Part shown: in pieces, positions 16,690 through 25,545 of the stretch
Layout of the letters: the number at the start of each line of letters is the position of its first letter
Position numbering within the stretch: the first letter of the stretch is position 1
Assembly: GCA_020425605.1 (NCBI GenBank)
Contig: JAGQRH010000001.1
Location: 206,455-270,454 of the forward strand
DNA from: Planctomycetota bacterium
GTDB lineage: Bacteria; Planctomycetota; UBA8742; UBA2392
DNA: 64,000 bases
Reading direction: 5' to 3'
The notes under the pieces: generated by a model
Databases searched by the model: none
The model's input: only the letters and a program-made list of their open reading frames with translations
Told to the model about the DNA's origin: nothing
Translations under genes and position numbers: made by a program

Positions 16690-18453
16690 ATGAAGCGCTA
16701 TCCGGTATTTGCGCTGATCGCGCTGTTGTTCCTGCTGCTTGTGCTGCTTGGGTCATGGGTCTATCTCGAGCATTACCCCTGGCCGAGCGGTGAGCCAGGG
16801 CAGGAACACACGGCCGGCACCGACGCAGGACGAAGCGGCCGGGACGCCGGCGACCTGCTGGACGAAGCTGAAACCGGCAACGCTGATGAAACCGACAGCG
16901 AGGCAGGCACCGGCAAAGGCGGCCCGCTTGAGGCGCCACCTGAGCCCGTCCGTCGCGCCAACCCACCTGAGCCCATCGACACCGGCGGCAAAGTCAAAGA
17001 CGCCGACACCACCGGCGACAAGACCGGCGACACGGTCGTCGCCGAGTTGACACCGGGCCTCGCCGCCATCCGCGACGGCAGCGGCGGCGAAGAAGGGATC
17101 GAGCCGTTCATCGTGTCGACCTTGCGTCCCGCTATTCAGCGCCTTGGTCCAGCGTCTATCACTTTGCCGGTTGTGAGCGTGAAGGATGCCGGCCATGAAG
17201 TCAGCACCGGTACGTTGCTCCACGAAAAGCCTGACGATGACGCAAGTCGGCTTGGTGATGCGTTCGCGAAGATGCTGGTTGGGCAGTTGATCTGGCCAGC
17301 GCTCAGTGAAACCGACGAAGAGTTGCTGCGCAGTTCGGGGCGGCGGCAGGCAGTCGTGTATCTCGATAACCTGCCGGAGTTCCGAACGCTGGTCGATGCC
17401 GACGAAGGTTGGTTCAGCCTGCCAATGACCAAGCGCATGGACGACGACTATCGCGCAAAGGGCCTGCGGCTGGTGGTGCACTCGCCAGCGTTCGAGATCA
17501 GCGGCGGCTTTGAGGCCCTGCGAGTCAAGAAAGACGACGGGCCGATCAAGGTCAGCCTGCAGGTTGCGCCGATCATAAACGTCGTGGTCGACGTTACTCC
17601 GCCTGAAGCCGTGGAAGCGGGTGTTCGCGTTTGGCTGGAACGCCGGGGCATGCCCGAGACGCCCGACTACGACGACAGCCTGTATATGAGCGCGAAGGTG
17701 CCTTCCACCGGGCGTCTTGTTTTTTCAGTGCCTGAGCACTACGGCGAGCTTCGCGTCGCCGCCACCGGTGAAGTCTGGCACAGCGGGTTGCCGCAGATCG
17801 TGAAGCTTCGTGATTGGAAGACCAACAAGATTAACGTCAGTCTCAGTCTGGCTGGTGATCGATGCGACTACGTCACGGGATCTGTCCTGAACGATTACCG
17901 GCAGGCGCCCGTGAAGGGGGCTCGCCTGGAAAGCACGCACTTCGGCACGACCGTCTACAGCGGTCCCGACGGCAAGTTCGAGATGTGGGTGCCAATGGAC
18001 AGCTATGCAGGCAATCGTCAGTTCCAGTGCACGGCCGCCGACCTTCGCCCGGAAGTGCTACCGCTGGAGACGCGAGCTTCGGGCACGTCCGGAGTAGAAG
18101 GTAGCGGACCGACCGGCCCGTTCAAAGTAGCAATGGCCGGCGAAGTACGTGTCCTGTTGTACCTCCCCAAAGAGGCGGCGCGGCTTGCACCCTTCACGAT
18201 TCCTGAGTTGCACACGGGCACCCGACAGAACGGGATCAACATGGAGAGCAAGGGCTCCGATCGGCTCGATACGACGCTGCCCTGGGGGATCCACACTTTG
18301 ACACTCCGAAGTCTGGAGAAACCCGACGAAGCGGTAACCATCTGGATCGACGACTCCGCATGGCAGGACGTACTGCGCTTCTATGCAAGCGGCAAGGAGT
18401 CCGTGACACCGGTCGGTACGAAGACAGTAGGGGACGTGTTCAAGAAGCGCTAG
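16690..18453 (+). CDS. Membrane-anchored protein with acidic linker and carboxypeptidase-regulatory-like domain
   Basis: The protein has 587 residues. One N-terminal membrane helix (MKRYPVFALIALLFLLLVLL) is followed by a ~90-residue Asp/Thr/Gly/Glu/Pro-rich low-complexity linker and an extracytoplasmic beta-rich body. The segment VTGSVLNDYRQAPVKGARL with DGKFEMWVP matches the carboxypeptidase-regulatory-like fold seen in the upstream gene. A GGAGGAG ribosome site at 16681-16687 fixes the start at 16690 rather than 16666. The function is unknown; a surface or periplasmic structural partner of the preceding protein is an inference from adjacency. Its stop codon overlaps the stop of the convergent YdcF-like gene by 4 nt. 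Confidence 0.87.
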   Translation: MKRYPVFALIALLFLLLVLLGSWVYLEHYPWPSGEPGQEHTAGTDAGRSGRDAGDLLDEAETGNADETDSEAGTGKGGPLEAPPEPVRRANPPEPIDTGGKVKDADTTGDKTGDTVVAELTPGLAAIRDGSGGEEGIEPFIVSTLRPAIQRLGPASITLPVVSVKDAGHEVSTGTLLHEKPDDDASRLGDAFAKMLVGQLIWPALSETDEELLRSSGRRQAVVYLDNLPEFRTLVDADEGWFSLPMTKRMDDDYRAKGLRLVVHSPAFEISGGFEALRVKKDDGPIKVSLQVAPIINVVVDVTPPEAVEAGVRVWLERRGMPETPDYDDSLYMSAKVPSTGRLVFSVPEHYGELRVAATGEVWHSGLPQIVKLRDWKTNKINVSLSLAGDRCDYVTGSVLNDYRQAPVKGARLESTHFGTTVYSGPDGKFEMWVPMDSYAGNRQFQCTAADLRPEVLPLETRASGTSGVEGSGPTGPFKVAMAGEVRVLLYLPKEAARLAPFTIPELHTGTRQNGINMESKGSDRLDTTLPWGIHTLTLRSLEKPDEAVTIWIDDSAWQDVLRFYASGKESVTPVGTKTVGDVFKKR

Positions 18454-19043
18454 CGCAGCTCGTCGAGGCGCAGGGCGTAGGCGGGCAGGGCGACCATTTC
18501 TCGCCCGACGAAGTAGGGTTCTTTGACAAGTATGCGGCCGCCGCTGGGCATGGGGTAGGTCTCCACGCCCTCCTGCTCGAGGCACATCCGGGTGCGGGCC
18601 ACGTGGAACCACTGGCTGACCACCAGTGCTGATTTCCAACCGCGCACGTGCATGAGGCGTGCGACGTTCAGGCCACTGTCGCGCGTGGTGCTACTCTGGT
18701 TCTCGACGACGATCGCGTCACGAGGCACGCCATGCTCGACCAGCCAGTCGCACATTACCTCGCCCTCGGCATAGTTGCCGATCCCGCCGCCGGTGACGAT
18801 CACACGGGGCGCACGGCCCTGGCGGTACAACAGTGCAGCCTTTTCCAACCGATATTCGAGCGCGTCGCTTGGCTGGCGATTGCGCCATACGGCCGCACCC
18901 GGCACGACGATGCAGTCGGCCTTGGCGTCAGACTCGATGCCGCCGGCGACTACAACCCACGCAAACAGTCCGACTGTCGGCACGGCGACCAGAAGTATCA
19001 GACGCTTCACCCAACGCTTGAGGATGTGGAGTCGCTCAGCCAT
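18450..19043 (-). CDS. YdcF/SanA-like DUF218 protein
   Basis: The protein has 197 residues. An N-terminal membrane helix (residues ~14-33) precedes a DUF218 domain: a beta strand ADCIVVPGAAV, YRLEKAALLYRQG, VIVTGGG, the ENQSSTTRDSGLN motif and LVVSQWFHVARTRM. These are the hallmark segments of the YdcF/SanA/ElyC family, associated with envelope integrity in enterobacteria; the biochemical role is not settled. Length is normal for a SanA-type member. The gene is followed at its 3' end by a 4-nt convergent overlap with the gene at 16690. It is separated from the upstream MarR gene by 117 nt, so co-transcription is possible but not evident. Confidence 0.9.
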   Translation of the reverse strand: MAERLHILKRWVKRLILLVAVPTVGLFAWVVVAGGIESDAKADCIVVPGAAVWRNRQPSDALEYRLEKAALLYRQGRAPRVIVTGGGIGNYAEGEVMCDWLVEHGVPRDAIVVENQSSTTRDSGLNVARLMHVRGWKSALVVSQWFHVARTRMCLEQEGVETYPMPSGGRILVKEPYFVGREMVALPAYALRLDELR

Positions 19044-19160
19044 GCATGCCCTATCGGCACGGATGGCGCAGCCGCTGAAGTGATGACGCTGACCTCACCC
19101 GCGATTCCGGCAGGAATGCAAAGATCAGGCATTGAAGCGCGGTCAAAGCAAGCAGCGTCC

Positions 19161-19646
19161 CTACGCCGCCGAAGCAGTGCGCGCTTCTTCCATGGCGGTG
19201 AGACGCGAAAGAAGCAGGCCGATGGAATCCTCCATCGCCTTGGCGGACCTGTCGGGAATGGCCGTGAACAGGTCTTCCGCAAAGGCCTCGTAGGTCTCGT
19301 AGAGCATCGACAACAACTCAGCACCCTTGACCGAAAGGCTGACGATGCGCGAGCGTTTGTCCTGGCCGCGCTGTGCACCAACCAGCTTGAGCGTGCCCAG
19401 CTTGCGCACCGCCAGCGTGATGCTAGGCAGCGTTACGCCCATGGCCGCGCCGAGCTGCGAGTGGGTCATGGCGTAATCAGGTGCCGCGTAGAGCACCTTG
19501 AGAATCTCGTAGTGGGTAGGGGCCAGGTTCCAGCGCGCGAGACGATCTGTCAGTGCGCGTTCATAGCGCTTGGCCAGCCGCAGCAGTTGCGTCCCGAGGC
19601 GGGCGCGTTTGTCGGCATCGAGCTTAAAGTTACGAGGCAGCGGCAT
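19161..19646 (-). CDS. MarR-family transcriptional regulator
   Basis: The protein has 161 residues. A central winged helix-turn-helix is visible: LAPTHYEILKVLYAAPDYAM, THSQLGAAMGVTLPSITLAVRKL as the helix-turn-helix, and a wing with GAQRGQDKRSRIVSLSVKG, the conserved DxRxxxxxLTxxG-type wing motif. N- and C-terminal helices should form the dimer interface. The start at 19646 (MPLPRN) is preferred over 19673 because GGGAG lies ~6 nt upstream of it. Target genes cannot be read from the sequence. The adjacent YdcF-like gene is one candidate, and autoregulation is usual in the family. Confidence 0.92.
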   Translation of the reverse strand: MPLPRNFKLDADKRARLGTQLLRLAKRYERALTDRLARWNLAPTHYEILKVLYAAPDYAMTHSQLGAAMGVTLPSITLAVRKLGTLKLVGAQRGQDKRSRIVSLSVKGAELLSMLYETYEAFAEDLFTAIPDRSAKAMEDSIGLLLSRLTAMEEARTASAA

Positions 19647-19709
19647 GAGAGTCTCCCGCCTCTGGATCGGCATAAGCTCGGGGAAACTTCAGCGATTAAC
19701 CAAAGATTT

Positions 19710-21131
19710 CTACTGCCGCAGGCGGTTTTCGTCCCACCACTTGCGCCACCGCTTGATGTCCCAGGTCTTGCCCGTGTCGAACACCACAGTAAGGGCCAGC
19801 AACCTCGAGCGCTGCATGGCAAGCGTGCTGTCGTCGAAGTCTTCGGCCACCAGCAGGTCACCCACAGCACGCCGGTCCGACTTGCCGACGAGGTGCGCGG
19901 TCATGAACAGCGCCTGCGCCTCGCCCTTGTCCAACGCGTTCCGCACGGACGTGATAGGGCGCGACGTGGCGCCCGAGAGGTCGTAGCCAAACGGGAAGAC
20001 GTGCACCGTGCGAATCGGGAACTTGATGGGTCGGAGCACGAGCGTTTCCCCGTCTGCGTCCAGCGCGCCGTAGACACGCAGGGCGGCATCGATCTGGACA
20101 ACACCGAGGGCATTCTTGCGAGGCGCATCCGAATCGAGCGTCGCCAGGCTCTCCAGCGGCACAGTCATTTCGTAGCTTTCGTTCGGCTGCAGCTGGATGG
20201 ACGCGCCGCCCGTGATCGGCAGGCGTACGTTGCCGCGCTGGGTCATGACGTTGCCGCCGTAGTCCAGCTGCTCGTAGGTCACCGCAAGCTGCAGGATGCT
20301 TTCCTTGCCTTCGCCCTCGTAGAGGCGCAGCGTGATGGGGTCCTTGCTCACGTTCTTGAGAAAACAGCGAATCTGCAGGGCGGACGCAAACAGCGCCCCC
20401 TTCTTGTCGCTGGCGTACTGGAGATTCTCGGGCTGCAGGCTGATCGTGCCCGCTACGATCAGGTCGGCCTGGCTTTCACCCCGGGCTTTGCTGATCAGCG
20501 CGTCGAACTCGCCCCGCAGCCGCGAATCCGGCAACAGGGTAATGGCGGCCTCTGCCACCTGACGGGCCGCATCGTGGCGACCCGAATCCAGCATCTGCTG
20601 GGCCTGCGCAAGCCTGACCGCGAGGAACTGCTCGACCTCGGACCGGTTGAAGTCTTCCTTGTCGTGGCTGTAGTCCGGGTCCTTCGGGCCGGTGATCTGG
20701 CCGGCGCCCTCGGTCTTGCCGGTGCCGAGCGGGTCGTCTTTCTCGACGGTTTCAACGGGCCTGATGTCGTTTTCACGCTCGATGCGGCGGATCACGAACA
20801 TCATGTCGAGTGCGACTTCTTCACGGTCAATAGCCCGGTAAAAGTCCAGATAGCGTGGGCCAAGCTCAACCAGCTTCTCGATGACCGCGTTGCGTTCGTC
20901 GTCGGCCTTGGCGTCTTCCAGCTGGTTGATCAACAGCGCCGCCGCCTGTGTCTCCTGCTTGTCCAACGGCTTGGTCTTGGGATCACCTGTCTTGACGTTG
21001 TTGTCCGGGCGCACGTCCCCGGCCGCTTCGCTGGCAACGAACTCATCGTTGGGCGTATTGGTGATATCGGGTGCACTCGAAGTACACGCGGCCACCAGAA
21101 GCAGGCAGATCACATAAGGAAGAAGGCGCAA
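19710..21131 (-). CDS. Lipoprotein of unknown function
   Basis: A signal peptide II pattern is clear: MRLLPYVICLLLVAAC with the lipobox LVAAC and Cys16 as the acylated residue. The mature part (~457 residues) begins with a polar linker, then a helical segment with ARQVAEAAITLLPDSRLRGEF that looks like a single TPR-type hairpin, then a beta-rich C-terminal half. The likely start is a TTG at 21131, preceded by a G-rich stretch about 8 nt upstream; a GTG at 21113 would shorten the signal sequence. No family is recognised. It lies on the same strand as glmS, 72 nt downstream of the glmS stop, so it may be read from the glmS promoter. Confidence 0.85.
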   Translation of the reverse strand: MRLLPYVICLLLVAACTSSAPDITNTPNDEFVASEAAGDVRPDNNVKTGDPKTKPLDKQETQAAALLINQLEDAKADDERNAVIEKLVELGPRYLDFYRAIDREEVALDMMFVIRRIERENDIRPVETVEKDDPLGTGKTEGAGQITGPKDPDYSHDKEDFNRSEVEQFLAVRLAQAQQMLDSGRHDAARQVAEAAITLLPDSRLRGEFDALISKARGESQADLIVAGTISLQPENLQYASDKKGALFASALQIRCFLKNVSKDPITLRLYEGEGKESILQLAVTYEQLDYGGNVMTQRGNVRLPITGGASIQLQPNESYEMTVPLESLATLDSDAPRKNALGVVQIDAALRVYGALDADGETLVLRPIKFPIRTVHVFPFGYDLSGATSRPITSVRNALDKGEAQALFMTAHLVGKSDRRAVGDLLVAEDFDDSTLAMQRSRLLALTVVFDTGKTWDIKRWRKWWDENRLRQ

Positions 21132-21203
21132 TTCAGGTGCCCCCAGGGGAAATCAGGGTCATCAAAGGCTAACGGAGGCAGCCTGCAGCGGCAAGCAGCA
21201 GAA

Positions 21204-23030
21204 TCATTCAACGGTGACCGACTTGGCCAGGTTGCGCGGTTTGTCCACGTCTCGGCCAAGCTGCGTTGCCGTGTAGTAGGCCAGCAACTGCAGCGGGATG
21301 ACGGCGAGGATCGGGCTGAGCTCTTCCTCGCAGGCGGGGATCTCGATCAGGTAATCCGCAAGCTCGCGGGCTTCTTCATCGCCGTGGGTGCTGAGCATGA
21401 CGACCACGCCCTTGCGGGCCTTGATCTCCTGCACGTTGCTGATCAACTTTTCGCGGGTGCGGCCGGCGGGCGCGATGGCGATCGTCGGGAATGTTCCCTC
21501 GACCAGCGCCAGCGGGCCGTGCTTCATTTCGCCGCCCGCGTAGCCTTCCGCGTGGATGTAGCTGATTTCTTTCAGCTTCAGTGCGCCTTCCATGGCAGTC
21601 GGGTAGTTGAAGTGCCGCCCGATGTACATGAAATTGAAGACGTCCTTGTAGCGCTTGGCACAGCGTTTTACGGCCACGATGTCTTCATCGAGCAGCGCCT
21701 TTACCTGCCCCGGCATCTGCCTCAGACCCTCGACGATCGTCTTTTCTGTGGCCTCGTCAGTCTTGTCGACCATACGGCCGATGCCGACCGCCAGCAGCAC
21801 GAAGCCGGCAAGCTGGGTCGTGTAGGCCTTGGTGCTGGCGACGCCGATCTCAGGGCCTGCACGGGTGTACAACGTGGCATCGACCATGCGCGGGATGCTG
21901 CTGCCCATGACATTGCAGATCGCGATCGTTCGCGCGCCGCCTTCCTTGACGATGCGCAGGGCCTCAAGCGTGTCGGCCGTCTCGCCGCTCTGGCTGACCG
22001 CGATCACGAGCATGCCCGGGTCGATCACCGGGTCGGCGTAGCGGAACTCGCTGGCGGACCAGGTCTCCGTGGGGATGCGCGTGAAGCGCTCAAGCAGGTA
22101 CTTTCCGACCATGCCGCTGTAGAGGCTTGTGCCGCAGGCCAGGATCGCGATGCGCTTGACGCCCTTCAGGCTCTCCGCGTCGAGTTCAAGCTCGCTCAGG
22201 TCTACGTGGTCGCCGTCGATGCGCCCGCGGATCGTTTCCGCCAGCGCGTGGGGTTGCTCGTGGATCTCCTTGAGCATGAAGTGCTCGTAGCCTTCTTTCT
22301 CGGCGGCATCGAGCGTGAGGCTGGTGGTAGTGGGGGTAAAGCTCAGGGGCTTCAGGTCGGCGTCAAACAGCTCTACCCCGTCGCGGGTCACCTGGGCGAG
22401 GCAACCTTCTTCGAGAAACACGATCTGGCGGGTGTACTTCAGGACGGCCGGCACGTCACTGGCGATGAAGTTTTCGCCCTCGCCGATGCCGATCACGAGC
22501 GGGCTTCCCATCCGGGTAGCGACGATGCGATCCGGCTGGTCGCTGTGGCAGACCGCCAGCGCGTAGGCGCCCCGCAGCCGCTTGACTACTTTGCTCAGCG
22601 TCGTCAGCAGGCCGCCATCAAAAGCCTTGGCAAGCAGATGTGCAACGACCTCGGTGTCTGTGTCGGACTTGAATTTCACGCCCTGCTCAGCCAGTTCGCG
22701 CTTGAGCTCGCGGTAGTTCTCAATGATGCCGTTGTGGATGATGCTCACCTTGCCGTCATAGCTGACGTGCGGGTGCGAGTTGACCTCGTTGGGCACGCCG
22801 TGGGTCGCCCAGCGTGTGTGGCCGATGCCCACGCCGCCGTGGATGCCGTTGCTGGACAGGACTTTCTCAAGCGCACTGAGGCGCCCGACGGCCTTGCGAA
22901 CCTGGACGCCGGTACCGTTCATGACGGCCACGCCGGCCGAGTCATAGCCACGATACTCAAGCCGCCGCAGTCCCTCGATCAGGACCTCGGTGGCCTCACG
23001 CGGCCCGACATATCCAACGATTCCACACAC
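21204..23030 (-). CDS. glmS: Glutamine--fructose-6-phosphate aminotransferase (isomerizing)
   Basis: The enzyme makes glucosamine-6-phosphate from fructose-6-phosphate and glutamine, the first step to UDP-GlcNAc for peptidoglycan and LPS. The 608-residue length is standard. The class II glutamine amidotransferase nucleophile is Cys2 in MCGIVGYVG, followed by RLEYRGYDSAG and GIGHTRWATHG. Two SIS isomerase domains follow (ILACGTSLYSGMVGKYLLE, VSQSGETADT, STKAYTTQL, YPTAMEGALKLKEISYIHAEGYAGGEMKHGP). The C-terminus DKPRNLAKSVTVE is typical. Translation starts with GTG at 23030 after AGGAG. No glmS ribozyme leader is apparent in the 66 nt upstream. GlcNAc supply ties it functionally to bshA at 43542, whose enzyme uses UDP-GlcNAc. 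Confidence 0.98.
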   Translation of the reverse strand: MCGIVGYVGPREATEVLIEGLRRLEYRGYDSAGVAVMNGTGVQVRKAVGRLSALEKVLSSNGIHGGVGIGHTRWATHGVPNEVNSHPHVSYDGKVSIIHNGIIENYRELKRELAEQGVKFKSDTDTEVVAHLLAKAFDGGLLTTLSKVVKRLRGAYALAVCHSDQPDRIVATRMGSPLVIGIGEGENFIASDVPAVLKYTRQIVFLEEGCLAQVTRDGVELFDADLKPLSFTPTTTSLTLDAAEKEGYEHFMLKEIHEQPHALAETIRGRIDGDHVDLSELELDAESLKGVKRIAILACGTSLYSGMVGKYLLERFTRIPTETWSASEFRYADPVIDPGMLVIAVSQSGETADTLEALRIVKEGGARTIAICNVMGSSIPRMVDATLYTRAGPEIGVASTKAYTTQLAGFVLLAVGIGRMVDKTDEATEKTIVEGLRQMPGQVKALLDEDIVAVKRCAKRYKDVFNFMYIGRHFNYPTAMEGALKLKEISYIHAEGYAGGEMKHGPLALVEGTFPTIAIAPAGRTREKLISNVQEIKARKGVVVMLSTHGDEEARELADYLIEIPACEEELSPILAVIPLQLLAYYTATQLGRDVDKPRNLAKSVTVE

Positions 23031-23096
23031 GGCGTTCTCCTGCCCGGGCTACTCTATCGACAAGCCGGGCGGGAAGGGATTACCGGAAAAGGGTTT

Positions 23097-23372
23097 TCAA
23101 GTCGAGGTCGAAGGCCGATCGAGCAGCGCCTCGGCGATATCGTCCATCAGTACATACTCGATGTCGCGAACGCGGACGATCTGAGGGTGGGAAAGGTCGC
23201 CGAGCTCAGCCTGCCCGACGATCTGCATCAGCTCGGAATCAAGCTGTTCATACTCTTCACGGGTTACGCGGGGACGGCCTCTTCCGTACAGGTTGTACAG
23301 GATGAGGTAGTTTTCATAATAGTAGTCGTAAACATCACTGCTCTTGGACGGCATATTCGGTCTCGTGGGCAT
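23097..23372 (-). CDS. Small protein of unknown function
   Basis: The product has 91 residues from the ATG at 23372, or 85 from the ATG at 23354. The N-terminus is tyrosine-rich (SSDVYDYYYENYLILYNLY). A charged helix (TREEYEQLDSELMQIV) and a C-terminal part IVRVRDIEYVLMDDIAEALLD follow. No signal peptide, cysteines or membrane segment. A candidate promoter immediately upstream would give a very short leader. The gene sits 66 nt upstream of glmS on the same strand, so the two may be co-transcribed. Composition looks coding, but I do not recognise the family. Confidence 0.65.
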   Translation of the reverse strand: MPTRPNMPSKSSDVYDYYYENYLILYNLYGRGRPRVTREEYEQLDSELMQIVGQAELGDLSHPQIVRVRDIEYVLMDDIAEALLDRPSTST

Positions 23373-23385
23373 TTGGCCCGGGCCT

Positions 23386-23413
23386 ATCTTAACGTGATGG
23401 TTCGCCCTTACAA
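23386..23413 (-). promoter_or_regulatory. Candidate promoter for the small protein and glmS
   Basis: On the minus strand, TTGTAA (23413-23408), a 16-nt spacer and TAAGAT (23391-23386). The predicted start site near 23379 leaves about 7 nt to the ATG at 23372, or 25 nt to the ATG at 23354. Confidence 0.4.
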
Positions 23414-23449
23414 CGCTCGGCGTTTGAAGGGCATTGCAAGGAGCATTTC

Positions 23450-24775
23450 TTGGACCCGGCAACAGCGGCGTTCTGGATCGGCGTCGCGGTCGTAATCCTC
23501 ACTTTCTGCTGGATCGCTTACGTATCCGTCGTGAGCGACGCCCTGCATGGCTATGCATTCTCCTTGTTGTTTGAGCTGATTCCAGACAAGGACGAAGCCA
23601 CCCAGCGCAAGTTCGAAGATCTGTGCCGCAACGATGACGAGTTCATCCAGGTGGCAGAGACCGGCCGTATCATCGGCTTCGTGGCCCATTTCACGGGCTG
23701 GATGATCACCATCATGCCCCAGGGAATCGAATTCCAGATTGAGCATCTGCTGATCGCCGGGCTGTTGAGCATCATTTCGCTGCTGGTCTGCGTGGTGATC
23801 GTGCCACCGCTGATTCTGCGCCATCGGGAAGAAGCTGCACTGCTGGTTCTGTTGCCGTTCTTCGCGCTGCTCGCGCTGCTGTTCAAGCCATTCACGATCA
23901 TCAGCAGCAGCGTTCGCCGAATGGGGGCGCGCATCGAGGGTGTCGACGTATCGGAAACGGCCAAGGAGTCGTTTGAGGAAGACCTGGCCGACAGCCTTGA
24001 AGGTGCTGAGCGCGAAGGCGTGCTCGATGAAGAAGAGCGCGAGATGATCCAGAAGGTGGTCGAACTCGGGGAGACTCCGGCCTCCCGCGCGATGATCCCG
24101 CGCACAGACATGGTCTGTGCCGACGTCATAGACGGCGTGGACGGCGCACTGAAGCTTGCGGTCAAGCATGGTCACAGCCGCGTGCCGGTGTTTGAGGGCG
24201 ACCGCGACCACATCATCGGCGTGTTCTACACGCGCGACCTGGTGCCTACATGGAACGTCGCCCCCGAACAGAAGCGCCTTGAGCTTCGCCACATCATTCG
24301 CCCTGCGCACTTTTGGCCTTCCAGCAAAGTGCTCGATGACCTGCTGCGCGAGATGCGAGAGGACCGCCTAAAGATCGCAATCCTGACCGATGAGCATGGC
24401 GGCACGGCCGGGATGATCACGCTGGAGGACATCCTCGAGGAAATCGTCGGCGATATTCACGACGAGTACGACGAGGGCGAAGTCGAGCGCGCTCATCGCG
24501 CAATCCTGCCGTTCCACAAGAACGAGGCTGAAGCCGATGGTGACGTGGACCTGGATGAGCTCAACCGCGTGCTTGAAATCGATCTGCCCGAGGCGCCTGA
24601 GTACAACAGCCTCGGCGGGCTGCTGCTCCATCATTTGGGCCGACTGGCCGTGACAGGAGATGATGTAGACATCGGCGACCTGAAGCTGACCGTAATCGAC
24701 GCAGACGAGCGCCGCATCAAACGCGTCAAGATCACCCGCACCTCAGACATCACCGAAACCGAAGTGAAGCACTAG
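23450..24775 (+). CDS. CBS-domain / CorC-HlyC family membrane protein
   Basis: The protein has 441 residues. The N-terminal ~160 residues contain membrane segments (FWIGVAVVILTFCWIAYVSVV, MLLIAGLLSIISLLVCVVIV, AALLVLLPFFALLALL) in place of a canonical DUF21/CNNM domain. Then come CBS motif 1 (SRAMIPRTDMV to GHSRVPVFEG and IIGVFYTRDLV), CBS motif 2 (AILTDEHGGTAGMITLEDILEEIVGDI) and a C-terminal CorC/HlyC transporter-associated domain ending LKLTVIDADERRIKRVKI. Homologues are linked to Mg/Co efflux or membrane regulation. The transport substrate is not shown. It begins with TTG at 23450, supported by AAGGAG 7 nt upstream. recO follows after 10 nt, which is consistent with one operon. Confidence 0.92.
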   Translation: MDPATAAFWIGVAVVILTFCWIAYVSVVSDALHGYAFSLLFELIPDKDEATQRKFEDLCRNDDEFIQVAETGRIIGFVAHFTGWMITIMPQGIEFQIEHLLIAGLLSIISLLVCVVIVPPLILRHREEAALLVLLPFFALLALLFKPFTIISSSVRRMGARIEGVDVSETAKESFEEDLADSLEGAEREGVLDEEEREMIQKVVELGETPASRAMIPRTDMVCADVIDGVDGALKLAVKHGHSRVPVFEGDRDHIIGVFYTRDLVPTWNVAPEQKRLELRHIIRPAHFWPSSKVLDDLLREMREDRLKIAILTDEHGGTAGMITLEDILEEIVGDIHDEYDEGEVERAHRAILPFHKNEAEADGDVDLDELNRVLEIDLPEAPEYNSLGGLLLHHLGRLAVTGDDVDIGDLKLTVIDADERRIKRVKITRTSDITETEVKH

Positions 24776-24785
24776 GGCGGCGCCC

Positions 24786-25535
24786 ATGGCCCTGATTACC
24801 ACCACGGCACTCTGTCTGCGAAAGGTCGACTTCAGCGAGACCAGCCAGATCCTTACGCTGCTGACCGATCAGCTCGGCGTGGTCGGCGCGATCGCCAAGG
24901 GTGCGAAACGTGAGAAGTCAGGCATCGGCGGGCCGCTGGACCTGATGTGCCTCTATAATGTCGTGCTCTATGATCGCAGCAAACGCGGCACACTCAGTAT
25001 CCTTGCGCAGGCCGAGCTGCTGGATTTTTTCCCCGGCGCGCGCCACAGCTACGAGGCCTTCTCGGCCATCGAGCGCGTTCGCGAGCTGTTGCTGGCCATC
25101 GAGGTTTCGCCGCAAGACGGGCCATCCACTCTGCTCGTCGCAATCAAGGCCATCCGGGCGCTGGCTGACAACACTTCGCCCACGGAGGTCCTGGCACGAT
25201 TTGCATGGGGATTGCTGGCCGTGCTCGGTGTTGAGCCGACGGTCACGGAGTGCATTGCCAGCGGCATTGAGCCTAGCGGGAAAGTCGAAGTAGCTTTCAG
25301 CATCCGCGAAATGGGCCTGCTGGCGCCTCCGCATACCGAGCACCGCTCAGACCTGGTACGTATCTCACCCCGGACGCTTGGCGCGCTGCAGTCACTTGCA
25401 ACCGGCGAAGTAAGGCGTGGAATTCAAGTTGACGCCTATGCCGGGGCGTTTACGCTTCTCGCCTGGCTGATCGCCATGCAGGGTGGGCGCAGATTGCGAA
25501 CCGTTGCCCCGCTGGACCCCGCCAGACCGCTGTAA
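24786..25535 (+). CDS. recO: DNA repair protein RecO
   Basis: RecO loads RecA onto SSB-coated single-stranded DNA in the RecFOR pathway. The 249-residue length is typical. An N-terminal OB fold is recognisable: TTALCLRKVDFSETSQILTLLT, then GVVGAIAKGAKREKS, the conserved K-G-A-R/K-x-x-KS signature. The helical C-terminal domain follows (YEAFSAIERVRELLLAIE). The cysteine cluster that binds zinc in many RecO proteins is missing: only Cys near TECIASG remains in that region, so this is a zinc-less variant. It sits between the CBS protein (10 nt upstream) and a lipoprotein gene (11 nt downstream) in a co-directional run. Confidence 0.93.
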   Translation: MALITTTALCLRKVDFSETSQILTLLTDQLGVVGAIAKGAKREKSGIGGPLDLMCLYNVVLYDRSKRGTLSILAQAELLDFFPGARHSYEAFSAIERVRELLLAIEVSPQDGPSTLLVAIKAIRALADNTSPTEVLARFAWGLLAVLGVEPTVTECIASGIEPSGKVEVAFSIREMGLLAPPHTEHRSDLVRISPRTLGALQSLATGEVRRGIQVDAYAGAFTLLAWLIAMQGGRRLRTVAPLDPARPL

Positions 25536-25545
25536 CTGGAGCCTG

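Noticed and set aside
23030..23096. glmS ribozyme in the glmS leader
   Set aside because: The upstream gap is only 66 nt, too short for the ~170-nt ribozyme, and the characteristic core was not visible.
18648..23495. 1615-codon plus-strand open frame
   Set aside because: It lies antisense to glmS, a lipoprotein and a MarR gene that have clear family motifs. Long antisense frames are common in high-GC DNA.
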